From Arion vulgaris (lineage: Eukaryota > Mollusca > Gastropoda > Stylommatophora > Arionidae), in assembly GCA_020796225.1 (NCBI GenBank), contig CM036767.1:24682100-24746099 (forward strand): 64,000 bases of DNA, given 5' to 3'. A model generated the notes under the pieces. The model saw only the letters and a list, made by a program, of their open reading frames with translations. It made no database searches and was not told where the DNA came from. A program made the translations under genes and the position numbers. Position 1 is the first letter of the stretch. Each line of letters opens with the position of its first letter. Shown here one piece after another: positions 45,358 to 55,929 of this stretch.

Positions 45358-47690
45358 ATATTTGCTTCCGGTGGCTATGATTAAATACATGACAACCAGC
45401 AGGTTCCAACTGGAGAGGTTTTCATAATGTATAAAATAAGGCTACAAGATTGATCCGTAAGTGAGCAAGACACTTTATGACAAGCTATGTGATACAATCT
45501 TATCAGCCATGTCTAGATGAAATGAAATTGCCCAGGGAATGCATAATCCTTTATCTCTGCTGATATCCATTGCACGACTGTCTGAAAGAGGACAAATGCA
45601 GAAGACTAGAGAAGCTAAACAAGGGATTGTATTGGAATGGGGAAGCGGAGGTCTCTCTCCTTTACAACATCCGCGATGGTGATGAATTTGTTGACACTCT
45701 AGCGAATATGCGTAAAGTTATGAAAGTGACAGTCAGCTTGCACAGGCACGGCAAGGAATAGCCACAGTCACCTATGTATGCAGAGATCATAAACTTAACT
45801 GCTATGATATCCATCCATCCATCCATGTGACTTCTTCACCTTTACGAATGGCTCTGTGATTCAAAAAGTGCTCTCTGGATAAGCTTATATAACACAAGTG
45901 GACAGATGGAAACTTTATTAGGAAAGCCGTGAATTCTCTTTTAGCGCGATTTTAAGATAGATTTCATAGAAAGCGATGTATACAATGAAAGTAACAACCT
46001 CTACGAGCATGTTTAGAAATATCGATTGAGGCAAGATTTGAACTGAATGTGTAAGCAGCATTCGCAATCTTGTCTCAAGAATCTGTCTTGACTTTCTACT
46101 CCTGGACATGCAACTAATGATGGGGAGTCAAACTGACACGAACAGCGTTAATTAAAAGTGGAAAAAATGGACATGATAAATATCTTAATGCCATAAGCTT
46201 CACACATGTGAAAACAGCATAGACACATTTAACCACCTGACTGAAATGGAGCTTAAGTCCGTACATGCCCACGGGTGATGTCTGCGGGGTAAAGAGAAAA
46301 GATGTGTCAACTAACACAACTTGAGCACAGGGAGCTCTGGAACATTGAAATGGCTGTTGCATTGAAGAACGGGGTGCGCATACGCTTTCCAACATGTATG
46401 AAAATATCGATCGATAGAATGATATCAATTTAGAAATTTATTCAGAAGTAAAAAAATTGTCTCCTCAAGCAAATGACCTTCACTGCCACTCATTTGCTCT
46501 GCTTGTAACACTCCTCTAGAACTACAAAAAAAGTACTTCATTCTCTTACCAATGTTGTTAACTAACATCACATGTGAAGCCCTCGACACCGATCTGTTTA
46601 AACAACTTTGTAAAGATATAACATTTTATAACAAGATTCTTCTCTTCCGTATTGTTGCTGTTACGTTGATTGTCGAGAAAAAAGGTTGAAAATCATGTCT
46701 TTCGAGATGAAAGAAACAATCATGCAGGGAAATATGACTTGTAATCTACTTTAATGATGAAACTTGGAAGACAAGAGTTGCTTAGTTAGCAGACACTATA
46801 GACTCGATAAACGAACTGAACTTCAAACATCATGGAAAAGTGAATCACATTATACGTGCAATTACAATTTAAAATAAAATACCAATTGCATCCAAGTGGA
46901 AAAATTGTCCGAAAGTAAATCTTGGATGTATTTGTTGTGTTTGAAAAACTATGCGGAGTTGTATATATATCTTGTGGTAAATTGTATAAGAATCTGACGG
47001 AGGAGATTACTACTAGACACCAGGAACTCATTGACAAGAACTGTCATCGGTACTTTCATGAGCTTGCTGAGGAGAAGCTGCACTGAGCAAACGGCATTCA
47101 CTGCTTTCCTGAGTGTAGTTAGCATTCCCAGTAAAGAAAAGGATGACTTCTTGAGTCTATTCAACCATTTCCCATCTCTTGTGCTATGTATCATTCATAT
47201 CCACATATTATCATACGACTACTTGAGGCTTTTGCTTAAATTTCCCTCTTTAAATCTCTGTTGGAGTCTACTTTTAGCGCTTCAATCAATCAATCAATCA
47301 ATAAAGTACCATTCCTACCGGCAAAGGCGATCATATCTCTCCTCAACTCTCCCTGCTTGGTGCATATAATCAGTTCTGATGTCTATCTTTTGTCGAACAA
47401 TGATGTGAGGCCATCCAACATCTTCTACTGTCGTCCACGATCTCTCCTTTCCTGAATTTTACCTGTAGTCATCAAATGTCATAAACCTACTCTTCGCATT
47501 ATATGCCCGAAGAAACTTGATTGTCCGATTCTTATTCTTTTGATAAGGTTTCTTTGTTTGCAGATCTGATTTAAAACCTCCTCATTTGTTTTCTGCCCAT
47601 GGAATTTTCAGTATTCTTCTAAAAAACAACATCTCTGTGGCTTCCAATGATCTTATTGATTGTTTGTTCATTGTCCATGATTAGCTGCCA
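45358..47690. other. Unassigned sequence
   Basis: No convincing coding region. There are short runs (CCATCCATCCATCCATG near 45815, AATCAATCAATCAATCAA near 47283). A 61-83 codon open frame near 46950-47190 shows no domain I recognise. Confidence 0.35.
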
Positions 47691-47767
47691 CACATATATA
47701 TTGGTTCAATATAGCACTGGAGGATAAAGACACTAAAATAAATATTGAATTGATCCAGCAATTTAAC

Positions 47768-49548
47768 GGGAGACCCACACAGAACAAGGGTTCTCATTTA
47801 TAAAAATTTACAGAAATAAAACTAACAAACATATTGTCATACAATTTGGCCACCTGTAGCAAAAGGCATAGTTTTCGATGATAAACAACGTTTAGTGAGT
47901 TTAGTGTATGCACTGTAATTAGTTATTTAAAACATAATTAATTTTCTTGAAAATATATTGTAAAAAAACCCCTTTCATCGGGCACTGGAATTCACAAATA
48001 TAAGAAGTGCAAAGAATGCCAAACTAGCATATGGTGTACATCTTCTTCTTCTTCTTTTGTTGTCACACTGCTACCGGGTTGTTGCCCAGTGTCGTGGTTT
48101 TCTGTTTTTGTCTTGCGCTGTTCTGGTGGCTTGTGTGATTGTTATCTTTGCTCTTTCACATGATTCTGCTACGCCATCTAACCATCTTTTCCGTGGTCTT
48201 CCTCTTGCCTTCTTTCCCGATGTTCTGTTGTAGAAGACTCTGTATACTGTGGAGTTTGGATGCATTCTTATTAAGTGGCCAAACCACTTCATTCTTTGTT
48301 TATCTATGTAATTCAAGCACGGTTTTGTGCCAACTTTCTTTCTTATGCTGATGTTGGTGATTCTGTCTTTTCTTGTGTTATTGGTAACTTTTCGCAGGCA
48401 ACACATTTCACATGTAGTTATTTTTGTGACTGCGCTTTGCTCAATGTCCATGTTTGGCTCTGGTAACACAAAGTAGGTATAAAAATGCTGTTGATCATCT
48501 GTTGCTTAGCTGCCTGTGAAATTTTGGGTGCCTTAACAATGGGGCTAGCTAGTAGGTTACAGCATTTGCTTTTTGTACTCTAGCCTCTCTCTATCTAGTC
48601 TTCCGTCTTCTGTGAATATGCTTCCTAAGTATTTGAATTCTTTCACTTGGTTTATTTTAGTGCCATTGACATGGATGTCTAGATTATTATGTTTTCTTCC
48701 CATATTCATTATTTCTGTTTTAGTGTTGTTGATTTTCATGTCATGTTTTACACAATTTTTGTTCAAGGTGTCAATATGATGTTGTAGATCTTGTTCATTT
48801 TGATGTATCAGGCACTGATCATCTGCAAACAGCAGTTCATTGATTTCATCATTATCTGAATTTGAGTTATTTTATCCATATATGCAATAAAGAGTAATGG
48901 TGAGAGGACACAACCTTGTCTAACACCTGATGTAATGGAGAACCAGTCGGTCATTCCTTCTGTTGTTCTTACTGTACTCTGGCTATCTTGATTTAAGGCC
49001 ATGACATTACCTAATAGTTATCCCTGGACGCCATATTTTTCAAGGATCTTCCATAGTTTGCACCTGTTTACTCTATCAAATGGTGTACATATCACCCATA
49101 ATTATAGCATGAACCTCCATTTTTGTCTAAACTGTATATAAGCAGAGATATTGCTGTTCTAATTTGGACATTTTTTTTAAATTTGGAAGGGTTGCACTGC
49201 AAAAAACCATATCTACAAAACTAATTGAATTAGACATTTTTTGGAGGTTTATGCTAAAATTATGGGTGATATGTACATCATATGCTAGTTTGGCATTCTA
49301 ACGTAAGCCTCTAAATACTTCTTATATTTGTGAAATCCACTGCACGATGAAGTGGGCGTTTTTTACAATATATTTTCAAGAAAATTAATTATTTTTAAAT
49401 AACTAATTACAGTGCATACACTAAACACTGTTTATCATCGAAAACGATGTCTTTTGCAACAGGTGGTCAAATTCTATGACAATACGTTTGTTAGTTTTTT
49501 TTCTGTGAATTTTTATAAATGAGAACCCTTGTTCTGGGCGGGTCTCCC
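47768..49548. mobile_element. Foldback / long-TIR element with nested LINE-C
   Basis: It begins GGGAGACCCACACAGAACAA and ends with the inverted GGGTCTCCC. The arms are 47768-48041 plus 49091-49128 on the left and 49231-49548 on the right, about 315 bp each. They pair almost throughout (AACAAGGGTTCTCATTTATA, GATAAACA.CGTTTAGTG, TCACCCATAATT). The loop is about 100 bp. Without the LINE the element is about 730 bp and codes for nothing. The target duplication is unclear. The superfamily is unassigned. Confidence 0.82.
48042..49079 (-). mobile_element. LINE-C, 5'-truncated, inserted in the foldback element
   Basis: It is flanked by the exact 11-bp duplication ATGGTGTACAT (48031-48041 and 49080-49090). 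On the minus strand it reads ITSGVRQGCVLSPLLFIAYM (RT motif B), MKINNTKTEIMNM, KEFKYLGSIFTEDGRLDRE and ITTCEMCCLRKVTNNTRKDR. These are followed by RMKWFGHLIRMHPN, GKKARGRPRKRWLDGVAES and PRHWATTR, with a (GAA)n tail at the left end. The last 132 codons are open. The FADD block has shifted frame. It is RTE-like. Confidence 0.9.
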
Positions 49549-49744
49549 ACCTTTTGCCGTTTAGAGCTACCCGTTGTACAAGCAGAACTGGATGCTGAGG
49601 GGCAGAGTGAGGAGTGCGTTTATCCAGCGAACCACAGGACCCAACAGTATGCATAACCTTAGACATATGTTGGGACTGAGCACTTATATGTCTGTCTGGA
49701 GTGCAATGACATCGATTCCTCCTCCTCCTCTTCGTTCCCGGCCT

Positions 49745-50395
49745 AGACTGATGAACCAATTTTTATCATGAATTTTGCTGTGGTTTTAAGGGACTCCGTT
49801 CCTCCGTACAGCTTTTCGCGAAGCCTGGTGTTGGGGCCATGACTCTTTCCTAATACCTGCTAACCGTTGACAGTCTTGCAGGACGTGTTCTGCCGTCATG
49901 TCTGCCTTTTTGCAGGGGCACAGGCTAGTTGTGCCAATTTTAAGTTTATGGAACATGTGGGCTCGGAGCTTGTTGTGTCCGGTACGGAGGCGAAGTATGG
50001 CAACTTGTTCATTGCGATAGCGATCATAGTATCCGTCACTGTCTGTATGCTGAGGGTGATCTTTTGTCCATTTGCTTCAATAGTGCGAACCGATGGTTGT
50101 TCTGGCTTCCTCATAACTGATCCCGAGATCAGTCTGAGGTAGTTGCCCGCCTTCTTTGGCTAGTTTGTCGGCTGCTTCGTTTCCCCTGACGTTGCAGTGT
50201 GACGGTATCCATTGGATGACGGTGCATTTGAGTGAACTCGTTAGTTCAGCGAGGGACGTTTTGAGCTCATTCATCTCAGTTTTTCCAACGCATTTGAGTG
50301 CCGTGATAACCGTTAGAGCATCGGTGAATATCACGACCTTGTTGCGTGTGGTGCTTCTTCTCTCTGTAGTAGCTAGCCAGTCCCCCACCCCAGGT
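49745..50395 (-). pseudogene. LINE-F RNase H / zinc-knuckle end, second copy
   Basis: On the minus strand it reads NKVVIFTDALTVITALKCVG (catalytic D), CTVIQWIPSHCNVRGNEAAD and KLAKEGGQLPQTDLGISYEE. A frameshifted knuckle with CPCKKAD-like coding follows near 49900. It is homologous to 15084-15825 but lacks the GA tail. RNase H is open for about 100 codons. Confidence 0.85.
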
Positions 50396-50868
50396 GGTAG
50401 CTTACAGGCCAGACAGGTAGTTTAGATAGATAGGTTGGTAGATATGAAAATAGTTGACTGTAGTGTTTGCGCACCAAATCTGCATCTGCTCATTATAAGC
50501 AGATAGCAACGCTAAAACGAGACATTGACGTAGGTTAGAAAAAAAGAGGTAGAGACAAGATGGTCGCCTAAGTGAGAACCATGTCACTGTCGATTCTTTT
50601 ACCCAAAAGCTATTCTCGGTCAGGTGATGTAATCCTTGTATTAAACTCTCATGTATTAAAGACCTTACTACATCCGTTAGTTCACGACTAGTTTGTCAAC
50701 ATTTAACGTTGTAAAGTGCAGTCATTGTGTGTCAAACAGAATGGATTGGTATTAAGTTACAATATGATAGTAACACGTAATCAACCTCAGACCACGGAAA
50801 CCAGACTACCAAGCTCTAATGTATCCATGGTATAGAACGCCATACCATTGAAAGACCAGCGTCACTGC
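50396..50868. other. Unassigned sequence
   Basis: No domain or repeat is recognised. Confidence 0.35.
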
Positions 50869-51083
50869 TGAACTAACTACCACCCTCAGCTCTTAGGCTC
50901 CTCAACAAAAGGTACCCCACCCGCACTACCAAGACGTACCCTATCCGTACTATCATGAGGTACCCCAACGAAGCCCCTACACTACTTCCCACTTCTGACA
51001 CCATTCTCAGGTCATACTGGGGGCAGTGATGTAGGACATGCTCTGTCATCATACTCGCCAAGCCACAGTGGCATAGGTCTTTA
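50869..51083 (-). pseudogene. LINE-J 3' end, part 2 (beyond the Zator insertion)
   Basis: On the minus strand it reads DLCHCGLASMMTEHVLHHCP, the zinc knuckle C.CG......HVL..CP of LINE-J. It continues 55172-55508 across the Zator insertion, as shown by the uninterrupted copy at 61010-61080. Confidence 0.8.
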
Positions 51084-51399
51084 GGGGCCATCCATAAATT
51101 ATGTCAACAACTTTTAGGCAATATTTGACCCCCTTCCCTTGTCAACAACTGTCAAACTTCTAGCGACCCCCTAATAAAATTATGTCAACAAATATTCCCC
51201 CAAACAGACGAACCGTATTTTATACGACTCGCTTAGTACTTAAATATTAATGTAGAAATAAAATAAAAGGTCTACACAAATTATTAATTAATTATATTAC
51301 TATTTTTACATTGTTTAACATATTTCAAATTGACTAAACTTTGAATTTATAAACAGACTACTTTATAGGCCTATTTTGCCGTCAGTTTTTCAAATTTTT

Positions 51400-53202
51400 C
51401 TATCTTCTATCATCTTCCCACGGAGAAGCCAAATGTTCCTCTATTGTTACAATGGGCATTGTCGCTGATTTATCATTGATGTCACCTTCTGGAACCAACA
51501 TATCAGACAAGTCTACATCATCTTCGTCTAACCATTCTGCGCTTAACATCTCTCTATGAGCAATAAATGCCATCAGTTCTATGTGCCCTTTTGCAGCCAC
51601 TTGCACTGGCCGAATACGTTGTGGTTGAGGAGGTGCATGTGCTAATTGCCCAGGTCCAAGATCACGTTGTCGGTGCAGTTGAACATGCTTCTTCAACATG
51701 ACTTGTGAAGCAACATAGAGGTGACAGATTTTGCAAATTCGTTCAACCAACGACGACTGAATGGAAGGACAATATAGATCATATGGAAGAATTTTGAATG
51801 CCTTTGCAGATCGAGGTAACATGTTATCAAGTTTCAAAGACTGGTTGAAGAAAAGAGAAGGAAATCTGTGCAAGTCGCTCTCAGATGCATCAGGTGCTTT
51901 AAGGCCTCCAGTAGTCTGGCAGACTGGAATTGGTGGTGGAAGGAATCTATCGGCAACAATATCAAAATATGAGCTTCGAATTGGCTGGCAACAATTTTCA
52001 TTATGGCATTTCACAATTTGCAAAAAGTAGTGACTTGTTCTTACATGGTTTTTGTACCAATCTTGATCTTTAGTTAGCAAACTTTCTGTCTCAAGTTCAG
52101 ACACTTCAGGCACAATATACTCTGCGACTGTTGGAAAATTGTCCAGAGTGACTTGTGTCCACACTTCTGACAATGTTTCACCAGCATATTTGAAATTTGA
52201 TTTTTCCAATTCCTCATCAATTGTTCTACCTTGTGAGTCAAAGTGGCTTCCAAAATGTTCATGTGGCAGAATTAGGCCTGACAGTTCTCGGCTCAAAGGA
52301 GCCATCCGCCTTTCTACTCGATTAAATGCACTTCTGCCAGGTGCATTCGTTGCAACGAACAATGCATCAAGGTTCTGCTTCAGAAAATGATGAATTGCCA
52401 CATCGATGACTTTTTGATACCTTGGATTTTCATCCGGTCCACCATCAACAGACAACATGAGAACAGGTTTGACCAACTTGTTGCTTTGATCTTTAGTTAT
52501 AATGTCAAACTCTTCCAATTCAAGCAGCCTTTCATAGTCCAGCCCATGAGCATAGGCTGACGATGAGCAATGCTTGCCTGACCTAATGGCTATGTATGTA
52601 GGGCCTGAATAAGTTACAGCTTCAGGTTTGCCCAAACCATCTTTTTGGATTTCAATGCCAGCATAAACAGATGGGATGAGTTTGTGTTTGGCTGCTACAA
52701 CCCAGTCATGGTCTGGCAAGGTTACGCAGTATTCGACATGCATTAAAAGTGGAGCCTGCTTGTTAGCTACTGTCAATCCAATAGGGACTCTGGCTTTGTC
52801 ATCTTGGCTGATGAAGCATACTTCTCCCGGTCCCAACATAGAGGCAACTTCTTCAAGGTGATTCAGAGTAGCCGTACAAAATCTTCCATCAATGTGCTTT
52901 GAGTGTGCATCATTTTGTGCTCTAATTAATTTCACTGGCACAGTTGTTACATGACGTTTTCCCTCCGATGATAAACTTCGTTTTGGCATTAGCCGAGTGT
53001 AAGCAGCACTTCTGTTTATTTGAAAACCTTCATTCTTTAGTTGTTCTGTTAAATCATCGAGAGTTCTGACAATGCGATAAATATCACTCTGTCTTTTCTC
53101 ATGAGCAGCAGACCCATATAACGCAATGTCAACAATTGTTTTTAAAAGTAGTGGCTGATCTTCTTCAATTGTTGGTCGGCCAGCTTTCTGTCGAATCTTC
53201 AA
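51400..53202 (-). CDS. Zator-type DDE transposase (600-codon open frame)
   Basis: This is the longest open frame in the window. D134/D135 lie in CFISQDDKARVPIG, D253 in LMLSVDGGPDENPR and E297 in APGRSAFNRVERRM. The D253-E297 gap is 43 residues, hence DD43E. The block APGRSAFNRVERRMAPLSRE parallels the 'PPG.S..N..EH.LFS' block of ISAzo13 transposases, and SVDGG parallels their 'DGG..N'. Residues 490-510 form one C2H2 finger (C490, C493, H506, H510). The C-terminus is acidic. The methionine shown is only the first in frame. Coding-like sequence (ETLCQICAENPDLGSKL) runs upstream to about 53270, so the true N-terminus is further out. It would bind the terminal repeats and cut and paste the element; activity is not shown. 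Confidence 0.88.
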   Translation of the reverse strand: MKIRQKAGRPTIEEDQPLLLKTIVDIALYGSAAHEKRQSDIYRIVRTLDDLTEQLKNEGFQINRSAAYTRLMPKRSLSSEGKRHVTTVPVKLIRAQNDAHSKHIDGRFCTATLNHLEEVASMLGPGEVCFISQDDKARVPIGLTVANKQAPLLMHVEYCVTLPDHDWVVAAKHKLIPSVYAGIEIQKDGLGKPEAVTYSGPTYIAIRSGKHCSSSAYAHGLDYERLLELEEFDIITKDQSNKLVKPVLMLSVDGGPDENPRYQKVIDVAIHHFLKQNLDALFVATNAPGRSAFNRVERRMAPLSRELSGLILPHEHFGSHFDSQGRTIDEELEKSNFKYAGETLSEVWTQVTLDNFPTVAEYIVPEVSELETESLLTKDQDWYKNHVRTSHYFLQIVKCHNENCCQPIRSSYFDIVADRFLPPPIPVCQTTGGLKAPDASESDLHRFPSLFFNQSLKLDNMLPRSAKAFKILPYDLYCPSIQSSLVERICKICHLYVASQVMLKKHVQLHRQRDLGPGQLAHAPPQPQRIRPVQVAAKGHIELMAFIAHREMLSAEWLDEDDVDLSDMLVPEGDINDKSATMPIVTIEEHLASPWEDDRR

Positions 53203-53842
53203 TTTACTGCCGAGATCAGGATTCTCAGCACAAATTTGACATAAAGTTTCTTTCTTCTTTTTCTGAATATCTTCTGCTTTTCTTGCTCATATTTCTTCCT
53301 CTTTAGTTTTTTTTCTAGTTCATCAACCTTTATTTTTTTTTTCTTTAAGTTCCTTTTCCTGGTCTGAACTTAAGACACCACTGTCCTTTCTCTTATAAAG
53401 CCAATCAAGTCGCTCTTGAAGATGTTTATCTGACCCTGTAACTCGTCTTGGGCTTTTGTTTTGTTCTTGACAGATTCTGCTTCACAAGATGTACTGGATG
53501 GACCAGCTTTTAAGTAGATTGCATTCTGGTCTTGTTCATTAGCTTGTGTTTGATTTTTGACAGCTTCTTGTTCAATTTTTTTATCTGTAGCTGATTTACA
53601 AGGTGGAGCAAGTTCATTCTTCAGAGCCTGACCTGCCCAGAAGCGCATCAGTTTTCCCTTATTTTTTGTGCTATGGCAGCATAATTTCTTAATAACAAGT
53701 CTACTTTTGTTGGCAAATTATCCTCTTTCTTCAATTTATTCCAAATTTCGTTGACTTCTCTTTGACAATCCTGCTTACGCTTTCTTGGAAATGCCTTTAC
53801 ATAGGCTTCAAACAACAACTGGTTGCAATTTGGTTTGTCCAT
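53203..53842 (-). pseudogene. Zator transposase N-terminal coding, interrupted by frameshifts
   Basis: Successive frames read MDKPNCNQLLFEAYVKAFPR, NEIWNKLKKEDNLPTKVDLL (53842-53651), then LMRFWAGQALKNELAPPCKS (53648 on), LQERLDWLYKRKDSGVLSSD (about 53430-53370), lysine-rich KRKKYEQEKQK, and QICAENPDLGS joining the main frame. The changes of frame fall in or beside A-runs (six A near 53660, ten A near 53335) and at about 53430 and 53265. They could be real mutations or base-calling errors. 'F...W....LK.E' near the start looks like a DNA-binding module, but I do not recognise it. Confidence 0.65.
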
Positions 53843-55144
53843 TCTTGATCTAAAAAAAACGAATATTGTTTATATAAAAAGTTATGTTAAATTAAATAAT
53901 AATAATAATTTTGTTTTTGTTATATTCAAATTACTCAATTTTATTATTTTACAATAATATTATTTATTCATTTTCAACATTCTGGACATTGACTGTATTT
54001 GTGAGTTTTCAAATCAGTCATAGATTATCTCAAGATTTTATGGGAGGAGCCAGTCCAGAATTTTTTCATTTCACTTTTGCATACACTGCATCAAACAATA
54101 AAAATTAAAAAATAGTTAATAATTTAGGTACTTACCAAAATCTGTTAAAAGTTTTCACAACAGCACGGAACAATAATTTTTTTATAAGCTACCTAATTAT
54201 TTTATTAAACATGAACAAAAAATATACCGTTCAAGATTGAATAATCTGTTAACGTTATTATATATTCTAGATCATCAACTATTCCAATGCCAAATTTTCA
54301 GAAACCTGCTGCTAAAACAACCTCCTTTCACTTTTGATGATGAAAAACTATAAAAGTTCATAACTTCTTACTTTTCAATCAAATCAAAACCCTTTCACGT
54401 CGTAAACAAAGATGGCAATAAGGAAGTCTAAATAAGAGCGGCAGCATGAATTGACTAATGAATAAAAGTGAGTAAGGGCGCTGGTTATTTCAGTACCTGG
54501 TTATTTCGGTACCGATCTCCCCTACTACTAGCTACCCTGAATTGTCTCGGCTCTAATATTATACAATGTTACTTGAATAATAATTATTTTTCTTTTCCAT
54601 TATATCTGTTATTTTGTTTTGCTTAAATAAAGAAGAGTCTGCACTATTTCAGTATTTAGTTACTCATCTGCATGGTTGTAGCCTATGCTTGTCTAGTTTC
54701 ATTTTATATAGGCATGCGTCTTTAAGGCATAGCATACATACTCTTAGTATCATACATAGTAAAATCTTACACATGTCTTATATTAAAGAGCTCTCAAGTT
54801 TCATAGACTCAGTAATCTGTCTTTGGCTTAGAGCAGTCTGTGAATTTATAGTGTCAGCATTCCATGGACTTCTATTAAATATATAATAGCATTATTAATA
54901 ATAGAAGACCATGCAGTCATCCGTTAAACATATTCAGATTAATACCATATGTGGTTAATCTGTCAGCAGTCTACATTGAAGATAAACACATAATAATATG
55001 ATGCATTGATGCCAAAAGACTATAACTTTCTTGGAAAGAGCTCAATCCGGTTAAAATAAAAATGACATTGTTGACGTCAATTTATCTTGCCTCCCCCCCC
55101 TCCCCCATGTCAACAATTGTCAAACTTTTCCAGACACCCCCATT
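53843..55144 (-). other. Zator 5' non-coding region
   Basis: This 1.3-kb AT-rich stretch between the left-most coding and the terminal repeat has no recognisable gene. A run TTATTTCAGTACCTGG / TTATTTCGGTACCGAT forms a short direct repeat at 54485-54515. It presumably holds the promoter. Confidence 0.5.
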
Positions 55145-55171
55145 TTGTTGACATAATTTATGGATGGCCCC

Positions 55172-55508
55172 TTAGTGCCTATCTTGAATCTAGTTCTGTT
55201 CTCATTCTGTTATGACCCATCCGGAGGCGAAGTATGATAATGGGGTCTCTTCTGGGCAGTTGGTAATATCCATCATATCATGCTTGTTGTGTTCTGTGTG
55301 TTCTTTCTCCCACTTTGTTGTGCAGTGACCTCTGGCGATAGTTTTACTTCTGACCAGGTTGTCATCTTGAGGCATCCATGTTCCCTCTTCAGCCAGTCTG
55401 TCAACATCTTCACTCCCCTTGAGCGTACAATGTGAGGGTGTCCACTTTAATACTACACTCTTGGAATCATGAGACAACTGTGATACTTCCAACGGTGAGT
55501 GAGGTTCT
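55172..55508 (-). pseudogene. LINE-J RNase H end, part 1
   Basis: On the minus strand it reads DSKSVVLKWTPSHCTLKGSE, DVDRLAEEGTWMPQDD and CTTKWEKEHTEHNKHDMMDI. This is the last part of an RNase H domain (W.PSHC...G.E..D.LA). It joins 50869-51083 when the Zator is removed. Confidence 0.85.
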
Positions 55509-55929
55509 GCGTTCTGTACTGCATACGCCGCGGTCTGAAATTATTTTAAAGTCTCATTGAGAAATAATACCGTGCAGAAATGAATCGTCGAAAATGATGT
55601 TTTGACGACTACTTTTGAAGCTTTTTTATAACTTGATGCGTCTTCTTTACCAACAAAGCAGTCCTTACCTCTGGTGCACGTTTGCTTCATAAAAGATGAA
55701 AACATTTGTCAAGAACTATTATTTGCAAGAACATTCGAAACGGACAATAACGAAAAATCTATATTTGACCTAATGGAATACCATTTTTAAGAAAAAAAGT
55801 ATTCCGTTGAATAATATCTTGTCTGCTGCCGTTGGTGCTATGGCAATGGTTGGACGTTACAGCCAGTTGATTTCATATTTGAAAAAACTGTTCCAAATGT
55901 AGTCGTAGTGCGCCGTGCAAAGGAGCTGC

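Larger units (their letters stand above)
47690..49737 (+). pseudogene. LINE-A 3' end, split by a foldback element
   Basis: 47700-47766 (GAGGATAAAGACACTAAAAT) and 49553-49735 (CGTTGTACAAGCAGAACTGG, CCAACAGTATGCATAACCTT) are the adjacent parts of the LINE-A end seen intact at 4215-4425. The foldback at 47768-49548 lies between them. Confidence 0.75.
51084..55171 (-). mobile_element. Complete Zator-superfamily DNA transposon
   Basis: The element spans 4088 bp. The terminal inverted repeats are identical over 27 bp (GGGGCCATCCATAAATTATG... at 51084-51110 and its complement at 55145-55171). They are flanked by a 3-bp TTA duplication (51081-51083 and 55172-55174). Zator elements are known for 3-bp duplications and a DD43E transposase related to bacterial ISAzo13-type transposases; both features are seen here. 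A subterminal motif GTCAACAA(C/T)TGTCAAACTT occurs near both ends in the same orientation. It sits in the zinc-knuckle coding part of a LINE-J, giving an exact empty-site comparison with 61010-61080. Exact ends and a long open transposase indicate a recent insertion. Confidence 0.9.

Noticed and set aside
45570..45761. 63-codon open frame
   Set aside because: No recognisable motif and no supporting neighbour; chance is sufficient.
51761..52861. + strand open frames of 60-89 codons
   Set aside because: They are antisense to the 600-codon Zator transposase.
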